Part shown: positions 49,628 to 57,959 of the stretch, piece after piece
How the letters are laid out: each line of letters starts with the position of its first letter
Numbering within the stretch: position 1 is the first letter of the stretch
Assembly: GCA_965218775.1 (NCBI GenBank)
Contig: CBDCLS010000006.1
Coordinates: 1,488,001-1,552,000, forward strand
DNA length: 64,000 nucleotides
Reading direction: 5' to 3'
Origin: CAUZIZ01 sp965218775
GTDB lineage: Bacteria > Acidobacteriota > UBA6911 > RPQK01 > JAJDTT01
Notes under the pieces: generated by a model
The model's input: only the letters and a program-made list of their open reading frames with translations
What the model was told of the DNA's origin: nothing
The model's database searches: none
Position numbers and translations under genes: made by a program

Positions 49628-51994
49628 ATGATGTCGGTTGAGAAGGCGCTCCAGAGCTTCAAGAGTCTCCAGGCGAGAGGTGAGATCACTGCCTGGGTCA
49701 AGATACCGGCAAAGCCAGGCAGCTTCACAGATCTTCCCGACAACCTCTGTTCTCCTCTGAGTGCCGCCCTCAAGCAAAGGGGTGTCAGGCGGCTTTACTC
49801 TCACCAGGCCGAGGCATTCGATCTGTCGCAGCGGAATCAGAATACGGTGGTCGTCACGCCTACCGCTTCCGGCAAGACGCTTTGCTACAACCTGCCGGTT
49901 CTGGAAGACCTGTTGCGCAATCCCCAGCACCGGGCTCTATACCTGTTCCCGACCAAGGCTCTGGCACAGGATCAGCTGGCTGAGCTCCGAGAGCTCATCG
50001 CGGCCATAGGAGCCCCAATCGGAGTCCAGACTTACGATGGAGATACCCCTGCCGATCAGCGTAGGAAGATTCGTCTGGAGGCCCGCATCATCCTGACCAA
50101 TCCCGACATGCTGCACTCGGCGATTCTGCCCCACCACCCGAAATGGATCCATCTGTTTCAGAATCTTCGATACGTTGTCCTGGATGAGCTTCACACCTAT
50201 CGGGGAATTTTCGGCAGTCACGTGGCCAACGTGTTTCGCCGGCTCAAACGGCTTACCCGCTTCTATAAGACTTCTCCTCAATTCATTTGCACCTCGGCCA
50301 CGATTGCGAACCCGGGGGAATTGGCGCAGAGGTTGGTGGGTGAAGAGGTTCAGCTAGTACAGAGCAACGGGTCTCCGGCTGCGAGCAAGGAGCTGATTCT
50401 CTATAACCCACCCCTGGTGAATCCCGAACTAGGACTGCGTCGAAGTGCCCTGGCGTCAGCCCGTCGTTTCGCTGAGATCTTCTTGAAACAGGGTCTTCAG
50501 TGTCTGGTTTTTGCAACCAGCCGGGTCAAGGTCGAGGTGTTGCTGAGCTATCTGAAGAAGGCGATCGAACAGCAGCCAGAGCTGGGACCCAAGATCAGGG
50601 GGTATCGGGGAGGATATCTGCCTCAGACGCGACGTGAGATCGAGCGTCAGATGCGAAATCGGGAGATTCTCGGCATCGTCAGCACCAATGCTCTGGAGCT
50701 GGGGATCGACATCGGCAGCCTCGAAGTCTGTGTTCTGGCTGGATATCCAGGGTCCATCGCCAGCGCCTGGCAGCAGATTGGGCGAGTAGGGCGCCGCGGC
50801 GCTCATTCGGCCGCTGTGCTGGTGGCGCGAAACCTTCCCCTGGATCAGTTCGTTGCCCATCACCCGGAATACTTCCTGGAAGGTGCGCCCGAGCACGGCC
50901 GTATTCATCCGGACAACCTTCAGATCCTGGTAAGTCATATTCAATGTGCTGCCTTCGAGCTGCCCTTCGAGAAGGGAGAAAGGTTCGGGAGCGAGAATCT
51001 AGAAGAAATTCTCAATTTTCTGACCGAAGAAGGAGGTCTGCTGAAGACCGGGGATCGGTGGCATTGGACCGAAGAGTCCTACCCCGCAAATTCCGTCAAC
51101 CTGCGCAACATACCGGAAGAGAACTTCATCGTTTTCAATATCGAGGCAGGTTCCAAGGCCATCGCTGAGGTGGACTTCGACAGCGCCCCTGAGCTGCTGC
51201 ACGAGGAGGCCTTGTATCTCTGCGAGGGACGTCAGTTTCATGTGGACCGGCTCGACTATTCGGGACGGAAGGCCTATGTCCGGCCGGTCCAGGTCGACTA
51301 CTACACAGAGGCCATCACCTACGCCGGCCTGCGGGTGCTGCGTGTGGAGACTGCTGCAGATTCGGGAACGGGGGTGTCCGAGCATGGGGAGGTCCACCTC
51401 GTCAAGAAGGTTCCGGGCTTCAAGAAGATCCGGTTCTACACCTCCGAGAATCTGGGCTACGGGAAGGTCGAGCTGCCCGTAAACGAACTCCACACCACTG
51501 CCTACTGGCTGCGGGCGGACGAATCCCAGCTCGATACCGACCTGTCGCGGGATGAGATCATTCGTGGTTTCCTCGGTCTTGCCTACGCCCTGCACCATAT
51601 GGCCACCTTCATTCTGATGTGTGACATTCGCGACCTGGGACGCAGCGTAGGGGACCGCTCCGCCAGCTGGTTTGTCCAGGCGAGTACGGAGGCTCTCGGC
51701 TTCTATTCCTCTGGGGGGGAGGAAAGCGATCTTTCAGTCGAGTCGTTCCCCTCCTTCCAGCCAACCGTGTTCCTCTACGACAACTATCCAGGTGGGGTCG
51801 GCTTTTCCGAGAAGCTGTTCGAGTGTCACGATTTCCTGACCCAGAAAACCCGCGACCGAATCGTCGAATGCTCTTGTAGGCATGGCTGCCCATCTTGTGT
51901 AGGTCCGGTGGACGAACTGGGCAAGGAGACCAAACAGCTCAGCCTCACGGTTCTCGAGTTGCTCCTGGGAGCTGGGCGACAACTAGTTCACTAG
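49628..51994 (+). CDS. mrfA: DEAD/DEAH-box helicase, MrfA/YprA-like
   Basis: 788 aa from ATG 49628 (AGGTGAGC upstream). Superfamily 2 motifs: Q-like RLYSHQ, I TPTASGKT, Ia FPTKALAQDQ, Ib TNPDML, II LDELH, III TSATI, V STNALELGIDIG, VI QQIGRVGRRG. The C-terminal DUF1998/MZB region carries a zinc-type Cys cluster (CDI...CSCRHGCPSC). In Bacillus subtilis the YprA/YprB (MrfA/MrfB) pair repairs mitomycin C lesions independently of UvrABC. The same gene order here supports that identity. Confidence 0.9.
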   Translation: MMSVEKALQSFKSLQARGEITAWVKIPAKPGSFTDLPDNLCSPLSAALKQRGVRRLYSHQAEAFDLSQRNQNTVVVTPTASGKTLCYNLPVLEDLLRNPQHRALYLFPTKALAQDQLAELRELIAAIGAPIGVQTYDGDTPADQRRKIRLEARIILTNPDMLHSAILPHHPKWIHLFQNLRYVVLDELHTYRGIFGSHVANVFRRLKRLTRFYKTSPQFICTSATIANPGELAQRLVGEEVQLVQSNGSPAASKELILYNPPLVNPELGLRRSALASARRFAEIFLKQGLQCLVFATSRVKVEVLLSYLKKAIEQQPELGPKIRGYRGGYLPQTRREIERQMRNREILGIVSTNALELGIDIGSLEVCVLAGYPGSIASAWQQIGRVGRRGAHSAAVLVARNLPLDQFVAHHPEYFLEGAPEHGRIHPDNLQILVSHIQCAAFELPFEKGERFGSENLEEILNFLTEEGGLLKTGDRWHWTEESYPANSVNLRNIPEENFIVFNIEAGSKAIAEVDFDSAPELLHEEALYLCEGRQFHVDRLDYSGRKAYVRPVQVDYYTEAITYAGLRVLRVETAADSGTGVSEHGEVHLVKKVPGFKKIRFYTSENLGYGKVELPVNELHTTAYWLRADESQLDTDLSRDEIIRGFLGLAYALHHMATFILMCDIRDLGRSVGDRSASWFVQASTEALGFYSSGGEESDLSVESFPSFQPTVFLYDNYPGGVGFSEKLFECHDFLTQKTRDRIVECSCRHGCPSCVGPVDELGKETKQLSLTVLELLLGAGRQLVH

Positions 51995-52060
51995 TGGTGG
52001 CCACGACATTGGCGGGAAGGCGTACGTCTTGCCGTGTCTTCTGGACTTGCAGTAAAAGCT

Positions 52061-53299
52061 ATGGAACTCCGGCAACGGCTGAACCGGATCTATGGAAGGA
52101 AGCCTTCCGGCAGCGTTCTAGCCGCTGACACCCACAGACCAGACGACGGCGAGCTCCAGACCGACCTGGCCCAATTTCTTGGCGGTGAGTGGAGACAGGA
52201 CGAGAGCGGAAGGACGTTTTCGGTCGAGAGGTCGGTACCGTGTGACCAGTTACATGGTCGACTGAGGATTGACGAACTCTACCGCACGGATGTCCGCTGG
52301 CTGGAACTGCTCTCAGGAGACCCCGTTTTCTCAACCTTTGATCCGGAAGCGACACTCTTCTTGGACACTGAGACAACCGGGCTGGCCGGAGGAAGCGGTA
52401 CCTACGTCTTTCTGGTCGGGCTGGGCTATTTTCAAGGGGACGTCTTCCGCACAGAGCAGCTGTTTCTTCCTGATCTGGACTCAGAGTCCCCTTTTTTGGA
52501 GCAACTATGTGATCGGGTCCAGGGCGGTGCGGACGGCAAGGAATTCCGATACCTGGTCACTTTCAATGGTAAGGGATATGACCTGAATCTGCTCGAGTAC
52601 CGCTTCCTGATTCAGGGTATCGAGCCTCCTTTTCATTCGCTTTGCCATCTGGATCTTCTCTATCCCACTCGAATGCTCTGGAAGCGCAGTCTGGAAAACT
52701 GTGCGCTTCAGACGGTGGAACGACTGATCCTCGGACTGCGTCGTCCACCGGATATCCCCTCGGCCCTGATTCCGGCCACCTACTTCACCTATCTCCGCTC
52801 TGGCTATCATCAACCCTTTCGGAGCGTCTTCGAGCACAATCGAATCGACGTGCTCACACTGGTGGGACTTCTAGCGGTGGCTGCTCAACTGCTGAAGGAG
52901 CCAGACCGACGATTCTTCGTGAGTCCTATCTCGTCTGCTCAGCTGCTCGAGCTTCGAGGCGAGGATCAAGAGGCGGTCCGGCTCCTGGAGACCGTCTCTG
53001 AGGAGCCACAATGGGAGGTGGAGCGACCAGATCTGATGCTTCTCTTAGCCAGTCTGAAGAAGAAGCTGGGAGCGTCCGACGAGGCCCTGGTACTGTTCGA
53101 AGAATTGCTCCGGATCCAGGAACGCCCCCCACTTGGAACCTTTGAAGAAGCGGCGAAGATTCTCGAGCATCAGAAACGAGATCTGAAAAAGGCGCTGGAT
53201 CTAGTCCAGAAGGCGTTGATGATGTATCCGGAGTCGACCGATCTAGAGCACCGAAGATTCCGACTGCAGTGCCGACTTGCCGGAGAGAAGTGGTATTAG
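52061..53299 (+). CDS. mrfB: RNase H-like exonuclease, MrfB/YprB-like
   Basis: 412 aa from ATG 52061 (aligned with the known YprB start; GTG 52034 is an alternative). The DEDD-type exonuclease domain includes ATLFLDTETTGLAGGSGTY (Asp-x-Glu), TFNGKGYDLNLL, and FEHNRIDVLTL (Asp). The helical C-terminal section is TPR-like (LLLASLKKKLGASDEALVLFEELL). In Bacillus MrfB is the nuclease partner of the MrfA helicase; here the gap to mrfA is 66 bases. Confidence 0.87.
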   Translation: MELRQRLNRIYGRKPSGSVLAADTHRPDDGELQTDLAQFLGGEWRQDESGRTFSVERSVPCDQLHGRLRIDELYRTDVRWLELLSGDPVFSTFDPEATLFLDTETTGLAGGSGTYVFLVGLGYFQGDVFRTEQLFLPDLDSESPFLEQLCDRVQGGADGKEFRYLVTFNGKGYDLNLLEYRFLIQGIEPPFHSLCHLDLLYPTRMLWKRSLENCALQTVERLILGLRRPPDIPSALIPATYFTYLRSGYHQPFRSVFEHNRIDVLTLVGLLAVAAQLLKEPDRRFFVSPISSAQLLELRGEDQEAVRLLETVSEEPQWEVERPDLMLLLASLKKKLGASDEALVLFEELLRIQERPPLGTFEEAAKILEHQKRDLKKALDLVQKALMMYPESTDLEHRRFRLQCRLAGEKWY

Positions 53300-53335
53300 G
53301 GCTAGTGGCCGGTGGAATGGCAGTATCACGAAGCC

Positions 53336-53459
53336 AAGTCCGGCAGAGCCGCGAACGACTTGACTTGTCGGTAATATGAGGCCAGGTTCCGAGGAGAGAG
53401 CTGGACAGCAGCACAATCTCCCCTATCCCCCGAACCGAAGTTAATCCCTGAATGATCCA
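53336..53459. repeat. Dispersed intergenic repeat A, copy 4
   Basis: CGGCAGAGCCGCGAACGACT, GGTAATATGAGGCCAGGTTC, GAGAGAGCTGGACAGCAG, then CTGAATGATCC. It matches the copy at 11861-11983 over essentially the whole length. It lies between mrfB and the aminotransferase gene. Confidence 0.82.
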
Positions 53460-53511
53460 TTGCGGGAGTCGGCTCAGCGGATGACCGACCTGCCCGTGAT
53501 ATGATTTCCAG

Positions 53512-54672
53512 ATGCGCCGGACACGGATCTTTACACCTGGACCGACGCCAGTGATGCCGGAGGCGCAGCTGGCAATGGTCCGTCCAATGCCTCATCATCG
53601 CAAACCGGAATTCCGGACCCTTCTACTGGAAACGCGAGAGGACCTCAAGAAGGTCTTCAAGACCAATAACGACATCGTCATTCTAACTGCATCCGGTACC
53701 GGGGCAATGGAGGCTGCGGTTGGCAATCTCCTCTCCCCGGAGACACCTGCTCTGGCTGTTTCAGCTGGAAAGTTCGGGGAGCGCTGGCTCGAGATCTGTT
53801 CGGCCTTCCGCATTCCCTGTCACGCCGTTACCAAGGACTACGGGGAGGCGGCCTCGGTAGACGAGATCCGCCAGGCGATCGAGCAGAACCCGGATACCCG
53901 GGCGCTCCTCATTCAGGGTTGTGAAACCTCAACCGGAACAGCGCATGATCTGGAGGCTATCGGCCGGATGATCCGGACCTCGTTCCCCGAGGTTCTGATC
54001 GTGGTCGACGCAATCACGTTCGTCGGAAGCCAGCCACTTGAGACCGATGCTTGGGGACTCGATGTGGTGATCGGGGGATCCCAGAAAGCCTTCGCCATAC
54101 CTCCAGGTCTGGCCTTCCTTTCACTCAGCGAAAGGGCCATTGCTGCCATCAGCAATAATTCCACACCGCGCTACTACTTCGATTTGCTGAAAGAGGTCGA
54201 GAAACAGCGGGAAGGTCAGACGGCCTTGACCCCTGCTATCTCTCTTGTGATAGCTCTCAACGAGGCCGTGAAAGAAATCCTGAGTCAGGGACTGGATCGA
54301 GTGCTGGACGAGGTGGAACTCATGGCTCAATGTACCCGTGAGGGCGTCCTGGCGATGGGCTTTTCGCTGGTGTCCTCGGTGCCCGCTTCTGCCCTGACAG
54401 CCTTCTATCCACCACCCGGTATCTCAGCGACCACGATCACCCAGATGCTTCAAGAGCGCTTCGGGATCATCGTGGCGGGAGGCCAGGGAGATCTCAAGGG
54501 GAAGATCCTCCGCATCGGCCATCTAGGCTACTTCGATCTTATCGATGTTCTCTCCGTCTTGTCCGCTCTCGAAATCTGCCTATTGGAGTTGGGATCCAAG
54601 ATCGAGCTGGGTACTGGAATAAGTGCGGCGATGAGGAAAATAGCCCGCCGCCCCAAGCTCGCCCTAAGCTGA
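53512..54672 (+). CDS. Class V aminotransferase (alanine-glyoxylate/serine-pyruvate type)
   Basis: 386 aa. TPGPTPVMPEAQLAM at the N-terminus is the family start motif. ASGTGAMEAA (PLP phosphate binding), VDAITFVGSQPLETDAWGLDVVIGGSQKAF with the PLP-binding Lys192, and C-terminal RIGHLG are all present. Probably converts serine, alanine or another small amino acid with glyoxylate or pyruvate; some relatives act on phosphonates or ureidoglycine. Cytoplasmic. Confidence 0.93.
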   Translation: MRRTRIFTPGPTPVMPEAQLAMVRPMPHHRKPEFRTLLLETREDLKKVFKTNNDIVILTASGTGAMEAAVGNLLSPETPALAVSAGKFGERWLEICSAFRIPCHAVTKDYGEAASVDEIRQAIEQNPDTRALLIQGCETSTGTAHDLEAIGRMIRTSFPEVLIVVDAITFVGSQPLETDAWGLDVVIGGSQKAFAIPPGLAFLSLSERAIAAISNNSTPRYYFDLLKEVEKQREGQTALTPAISLVIALNEAVKEILSQGLDRVLDEVELMAQCTREGVLAMGFSLVSSVPASALTAFYPPPGISATTITQMLQERFGIIVAGGQGDLKGKILRIGHLGYFDLIDVLSVLSALEICLLELGSKIELGTGISAAMRKIARRPKLALS

Positions 54673-54772
54673 TCGGAAGGCTCCTGCCTCGCTTGGCCAG
54701 GAGGGTTTGGCGAGTGCAGCCCAACGGGCAAGACCTTGGCGGGTGCCCTGTCCTTCCGGCTTCCTGAATGCA

Positions 54773-55471
54773 ATGATCCCTTTTAGAGACAACATCCCCT
54801 CTCGTCGATACCCCTTCGTCACCGTGGGCCTGATTCTGGCCAACACCCTTGCGTTTCTCTACGAATTGTCCCTCTCGCCCGAAGACCTGAGGGTACTGAT
54901 TGACACGTCCGGAGTCACTCCCTCCCGTCTGAGCCTGACGGGACAGGACCCAGTCGAGAGCGTAGGAGTGTTTTTCTCTTCTTCTCTATCCGGAATGTTT
55001 CTTCACGGAGGTTGGTTTCACCTGATTGGAAACATGTGGTACCTCTGGATCTTCGGTGACAACGTAGAAGACCGCATCGGGCATTTTCGCTTCCTTATCT
55101 TCTTTCTACTCTGTGGTTCCCTGGCTTCCCTGGCCCACATCTTGTTCAACCTGGGTAGCTCCATTCCCAGCGTGGGAGCCAGCGGAGCGGTAGCAGGGGT
55201 GCTGGGAGCCTACCTGCTCAGCTATCCCTTTGCACGAGTTCTTACGCTGGTTCCGCTCTTCCTGATATGGCCGGTGGTTGAGCTGCCGGCGGCGTTGGTT
55301 CTGGGGTTCTGGTTTCTACTTCAGCTCCTGAACGGAACTGCATCGGTGGCAGTCGCCTCCGAGACTGCAGGAGGAATCGCCTGGTGGGCCCACATCGGAG
55401 GTTTTCTCTCCGGTGTCGTCCTGATACTGATGCTGGCCAAGGCTCCCGAGAGGCGCTACTACTGGGAGTGA
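54773..55471 (+). CDS. Rhomboid-family intramembrane serine protease
   Basis: 232 aa from ATG 54773; the frame is open 22 codons further upstream. MIPFRDNIPSRRYPFVTVGLILAN is the common bacterial start. Motifs: FLHGGWFHLIGNMWYLWIFG (loop and helix 2), SVGASGAVAGVLGAYLL with catalytic Ser in GASGA, and catalytic His in AWWAHIGGFLSG. Six or seven membrane helices. Cleaves transmembrane substrates; targets unknown. Confidence 0.92.
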   Translation: MIPFRDNIPSRRYPFVTVGLILANTLAFLYELSLSPEDLRVLIDTSGVTPSRLSLTGQDPVESVGVFFSSSLSGMFLHGGWFHLIGNMWYLWIFGDNVEDRIGHFRFLIFFLLCGSLASLAHILFNLGSSIPSVGASGAVAGVLGAYLLSYPFARVLTLVPLFLIWPVVELPAALVLGFWFLLQLLNGTASVAVASETAGGIAWWAHIGGFLSGVVLILMLAKAPERRYYWE

Positions 55472-55487
55472 GGGTTGCGAGCCGAGG

Positions 55488-56106
55488 TCCAAGAGACAAG
55501 ATACAAGATACAAACAAGTTTCAAATTCCAAGCACCAGTTCTAGGCTGGTGCTGACGTAGAAGCGTTTTAGGTTATCGATGAATGCCCGGCGCTACTGTG
55601 CCGGTTTCGTCGAGGATGTCTGCGCTATCGAGGATAGGATCTTCACCAACTCACTCGCCTCTTGGACTAGGTGCTCGCCTTCACTGCGATTCTCCAGTAG
55701 ATTCGTTTCGGAGATCAGCTTGAGCCAATAAACGCTCTCCTTTGCTTCTTTGCGACTGAGCTTGATTCGCATCAGAAAGTCTTTTCTACCCAGCGCGTCG
55801 TTCGCTTCTCTGTAATTGGCGCCCACAGAGCCAGAGGCCCTAACAAGCTGTCTGATGTCCTCCTGATTCGCAATTGTCATCGGAAGAGTCCGAACAAACT
55901 TTCGTACGCGCTTAGCGAAATGGAAAGTTCTCTCTTCTAGATCATAGACAACCACAAATGCTCCCTTAACCTAACCTGATAACGGAACTTCTGGAGAATC
56001 CGTGATTGAATCTCAGAGCACGGGGTGAGCTCAAGAGGTCAGAGAATGCTGGTGCTTGTAATTTGTAATTTGAGATTTGTTTGTATCTTGCATCTTGTAT
56101 CTTGGA
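55488..56106 (-). mobile_element. Four-helix-bundle element with AAGATACAAGATACAAACAA inverted repeats
   Basis: The left end 55488-55538 and right end 56049-56106 are inverted repeats of about 50 bp (start TCCAAGAGACAAGATACAAG; CAAATTCCAAGCACCAG inside). The 619-bp unit carries a single gene for a four-helix-bundle (S23/IVP-like) protein. Copies of such genes occur in intervening sequences of 23S rRNA in many bacteria (established), although here the unit is intergenic. A related gene-less unit is at 26281-26505. Confidence 0.75.
55593..55955 (-). CDS. Four-helix-bundle protein (23S rRNA IVS-type)
   Basis: 120 aa. The sequence VYDLEERTFHFAKRVRKFVRTL, then NQEDIRQLVRASGSVGANYREAND, FLMRIKLSRKEAKESVYWLKLI and EASELVKILSSI fits the four-helix-bundle family also seen in intervening-sequence proteins and in bAvd accessory proteins of diversity-generating retroelements. 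Known members form pentamers and bind nucleic acid. It is enclosed by inverted repeats. No reverse transcriptase is nearby, so it is not a retroelement in this window. Confidence 0.85.
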   Translation of the reverse strand: MVVYDLEERTFHFAKRVRKFVRTLPMTIANQEDIRQLVRASGSVGANYREANDALGRKDFLMRIKLSRKEAKESVYWLKLISETNLLENRSEGEHLVQEASELVKILSSIAQTSSTKPAQ

Positions 56107-56122
56107 ATTCGTTCTCCGGCGA

Positions 56123-57070
56123 TCATTCCCCAAAGAGGGACTCGACAAAAGCCTCTGGCTCGAAGGGGATCAGATCTTCGAGCTGTTCACCCGTACCGAT
56201 GTAGCAGATGGGGACTTTGAGCTGCTTGACGACTCCTGCGACGATGCCTCCTTTTGCGGTGCCATCCAGCTTCGTGACAATAATTCCGGTCACTCCCACG
56301 GCTTCTACGAACTGGTGTGCCTGACTAAGAGCGTTTTGGCCCGTGGTCGCATCCAGGACCAGGTAGATGTCGTGAGGCGCCCCGGACAATTCTCGCTCGG
56401 GGATTCTGGCCATTTTTTTCAGCTCTTCCATCAAATTTCGCTTGGTGTGCATCCGGCCTGCCGTGTCGACAATCACGACATCCTTGCCTCTGGCCTTCGC
56501 GGCCGCCATGGCGTCGAACAGGACCGCCGCCGGATCCGCACCTGGTTTCTGCATCACTATTTCTGATTGAGTTCGCTTGGACCAGATGGTCAGCTGCTCG
56601 ATGGCTGCGGCACGAAAGGTGTCTGAGGCGCAGATGAGGACGTCCTTCTCCAACTGATTGTAGCGGTAGACGAGCTTTCCAATGGTCGTGGTTTTGCCGA
56701 CTCCGTTGACCCCGACGACGAAGGTCACGTGAGGTCGCTGGGACGAAAAATGTTCCTCCCAGGATGGACTCTCCGCGAACAGCGTCCTGAGTTCTGCCTT
56801 GATCAGGTTCTTGATGTCGAGAGCCGTAACCGATCGGCTGCCGCGAGTACTCTCTCCAACTCTCTCGATCAGCTCCATCGCCGTCTCTACACCGATGTCG
56901 GCGGCGATCAGGGCATGTTCCATTTCTTCGAGCTGCTGCTCGGAAATCGGAGACTCTCCCGGGCCGAGCAGACGATCGAGTTTTTGGGTGAGCCCTTCTC
57001 GGGTTGCCCGCAGCGCCTGCTTCAGCCGTCCTAGGTAGCCGGGAGCTTCTCTATTTCTAAACAGACTCAT
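56123..57070 (-). CDS. ftsY: Signal recognition particle receptor FtsY
   Basis: 315 aa; excellent ribosome site GGGGAGGGAAG before ATG. Helical N-domain (ALRATREGLTQKLDRLL, EEMEHALIAADIGVETA) and SRP-type GTPase G-domain: GVNGVGKTT (P-loop), DTFRAAAIEQL, DTAGRMHT, TKLDGTAKGG, and GTGEQLEDLIPFEPEAFV. No long acidic A-domain, as in many compact FtsY proteins. Its start overlaps the end of the birA gene by 14 bases, so the two are co-translated. Confidence 0.97.
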   Translation of the reverse strand: MSLFRNREAPGYLGRLKQALRATREGLTQKLDRLLGPGESPISEQQLEEMEHALIAADIGVETAMELIERVGESTRGSRSVTALDIKNLIKAELRTLFAESPSWEEHFSSQRPHVTFVVGVNGVGKTTTIGKLVYRYNQLEKDVLICASDTFRAAAIEQLTIWSKRTQSEIVMQKPGADPAAVLFDAMAAAKARGKDVVIVDTAGRMHTKRNLMEELKKMARIPERELSGAPHDIYLVLDATTGQNALSQAHQFVEAVGVTGIIVTKLDGTAKGGIVAGVVKQLKVPICYIGTGEQLEDLIPFEPEAFVESLFGE

Positions 57071-57719
57071 CTTCCCTCCCCAATAACTCTCCTCCAGGGT
57101 ATCCCGACGGCGCCTCTTGTAAGTAGGTCTGAAACTCCTGTCGAACGGCCTTCCACCGACCCTGCTCCAACAGCCGAAAGGCGCTTTCCAGGTTTCTTGA
57201 TATGTCCTGGCACAAGGCCAGGGGATCGGTAATCTTTACCCCCTCCAACAACAGAGAGGTGGCCTTGGACTCCAACCCTCCGGGGAAGTCCTTGTGATAG
57301 AGGTTCACCCCAATCCCAATGATGCTCCAGCGGATCCGCTCGCTCTGGGTGCTCAATTCTGTGAGGATGCCGGCCACTTTCCGTTGACTGATCAGAATGT
57401 CGTTGGGAGACTTGATCCGCGGCTTGATCCTGCTTCCACCATGCGCCTCGATGGACTGGATTACGGCCAAAGCTGCGATCATCGTCAAGAAAGGAGCTCT
57501 CCTTGCGGGCCAGGTTGGATAAGCCAGAAAGGAGACATACAGCCCCTGCCCTTTCTCCGAATGCCATCTGCGTCCGTACCTGCCCTTGCCGCCAGTCTGT
57601 TCGTCTGCCATTGTAGCCCGCGGTACCCCGTTGGCCACGAAGGCCTTGAGGTGTTCGCTGGTAGAGCTCACGGTCTCCAGATGGTCGAAATGTCTGAACA
57701 TGGGCATACTGTACGACAT
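57057..57719 (-). CDS. birA: Biotin-[acetyl-CoA-carboxylase] ligase
   Basis: 220 aa from ATG 57719. Biotin-ligase core: SSTSEHLK, ADEQTGGKGRYGRRWHSEKGQGLYVSFL (GRGR-type AMP loop as GKGRYGR), KSPNDILISQRKVAGIL and IGIGVNLY. No N-terminal DNA-binding domain, so it is a simple ligase, not a repressor. It appears to lack the small C-terminal SH3-like domain or to have a short one. Overlaps ftsY. Confidence 0.9.
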   Translation of the reverse strand: MSYSMPMFRHFDHLETVSSTSEHLKAFVANGVPRATMADEQTGGKGRYGRRWHSEKGQGLYVSFLAYPTWPARRAPFLTMIAALAVIQSIEAHGGSRIKPRIKSPNDILISQRKVAGILTELSTQSERIRWSIIGIGVNLYHKDFPGGLESKATSLLLEGVKITDPLALCQDISRNLESAFRLLEQGRWKAVRQEFQTYLQEAPSGYPGGELLGREDESV

Positions 57720-57737
57720 CCGCCGCAATTCTGACTC

Positions 57738-57959
57738 ATGACTCCAAGGACGCAAGTGGATTCTTCAGGATCTGGACCGGGGCCGCAAGAGCGTCCGACC
57801 AGAGTCCGATGGTTGGTGTTTTCTCTCGCCTGTGGCTCGTCCTGGATCTTGTACCTTCACCGTTATACGTGGAACTTCATTGGGCCTGAACTGGAGAAAA
57901 CGCACGGTTTTAGCAAGACTGAGCTGGGAACTCTCTTTTCGTTGTTCGCCCCTAGCTAG
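57738..57959 (+). pseudogene. MFS transporter, 5' part, cut by insertion sequence
   Basis: Encodes the first helix of an anion:cation-type MFS transporter (WLVFSLACGSSWILYLHRYTWNFIGPELEKTHGFSKTELGTLFSLFAPS). The frame ends at a TAG created by the insertion. The rest of the gene resumes in phase at 59659. Removing the insertion and one copy of the duplicated CTAGCTA restores LFAPSYGFLQIPSG without any other change. Confidence 0.88.

Noticed and set aside
48716..49930. 404-codon minus-strand frame across the permease and helicase genes
   Set aside because: Runs antisense through two well-recognised genes and is rich in His/Gln/Arg as in shadow frames.
55593..55955. Diversity-generating retroelement accessory gene (bAvd)
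   Set aside because: The protein family fits, but no reverse transcriptase, template or variable repeat is present within the window.
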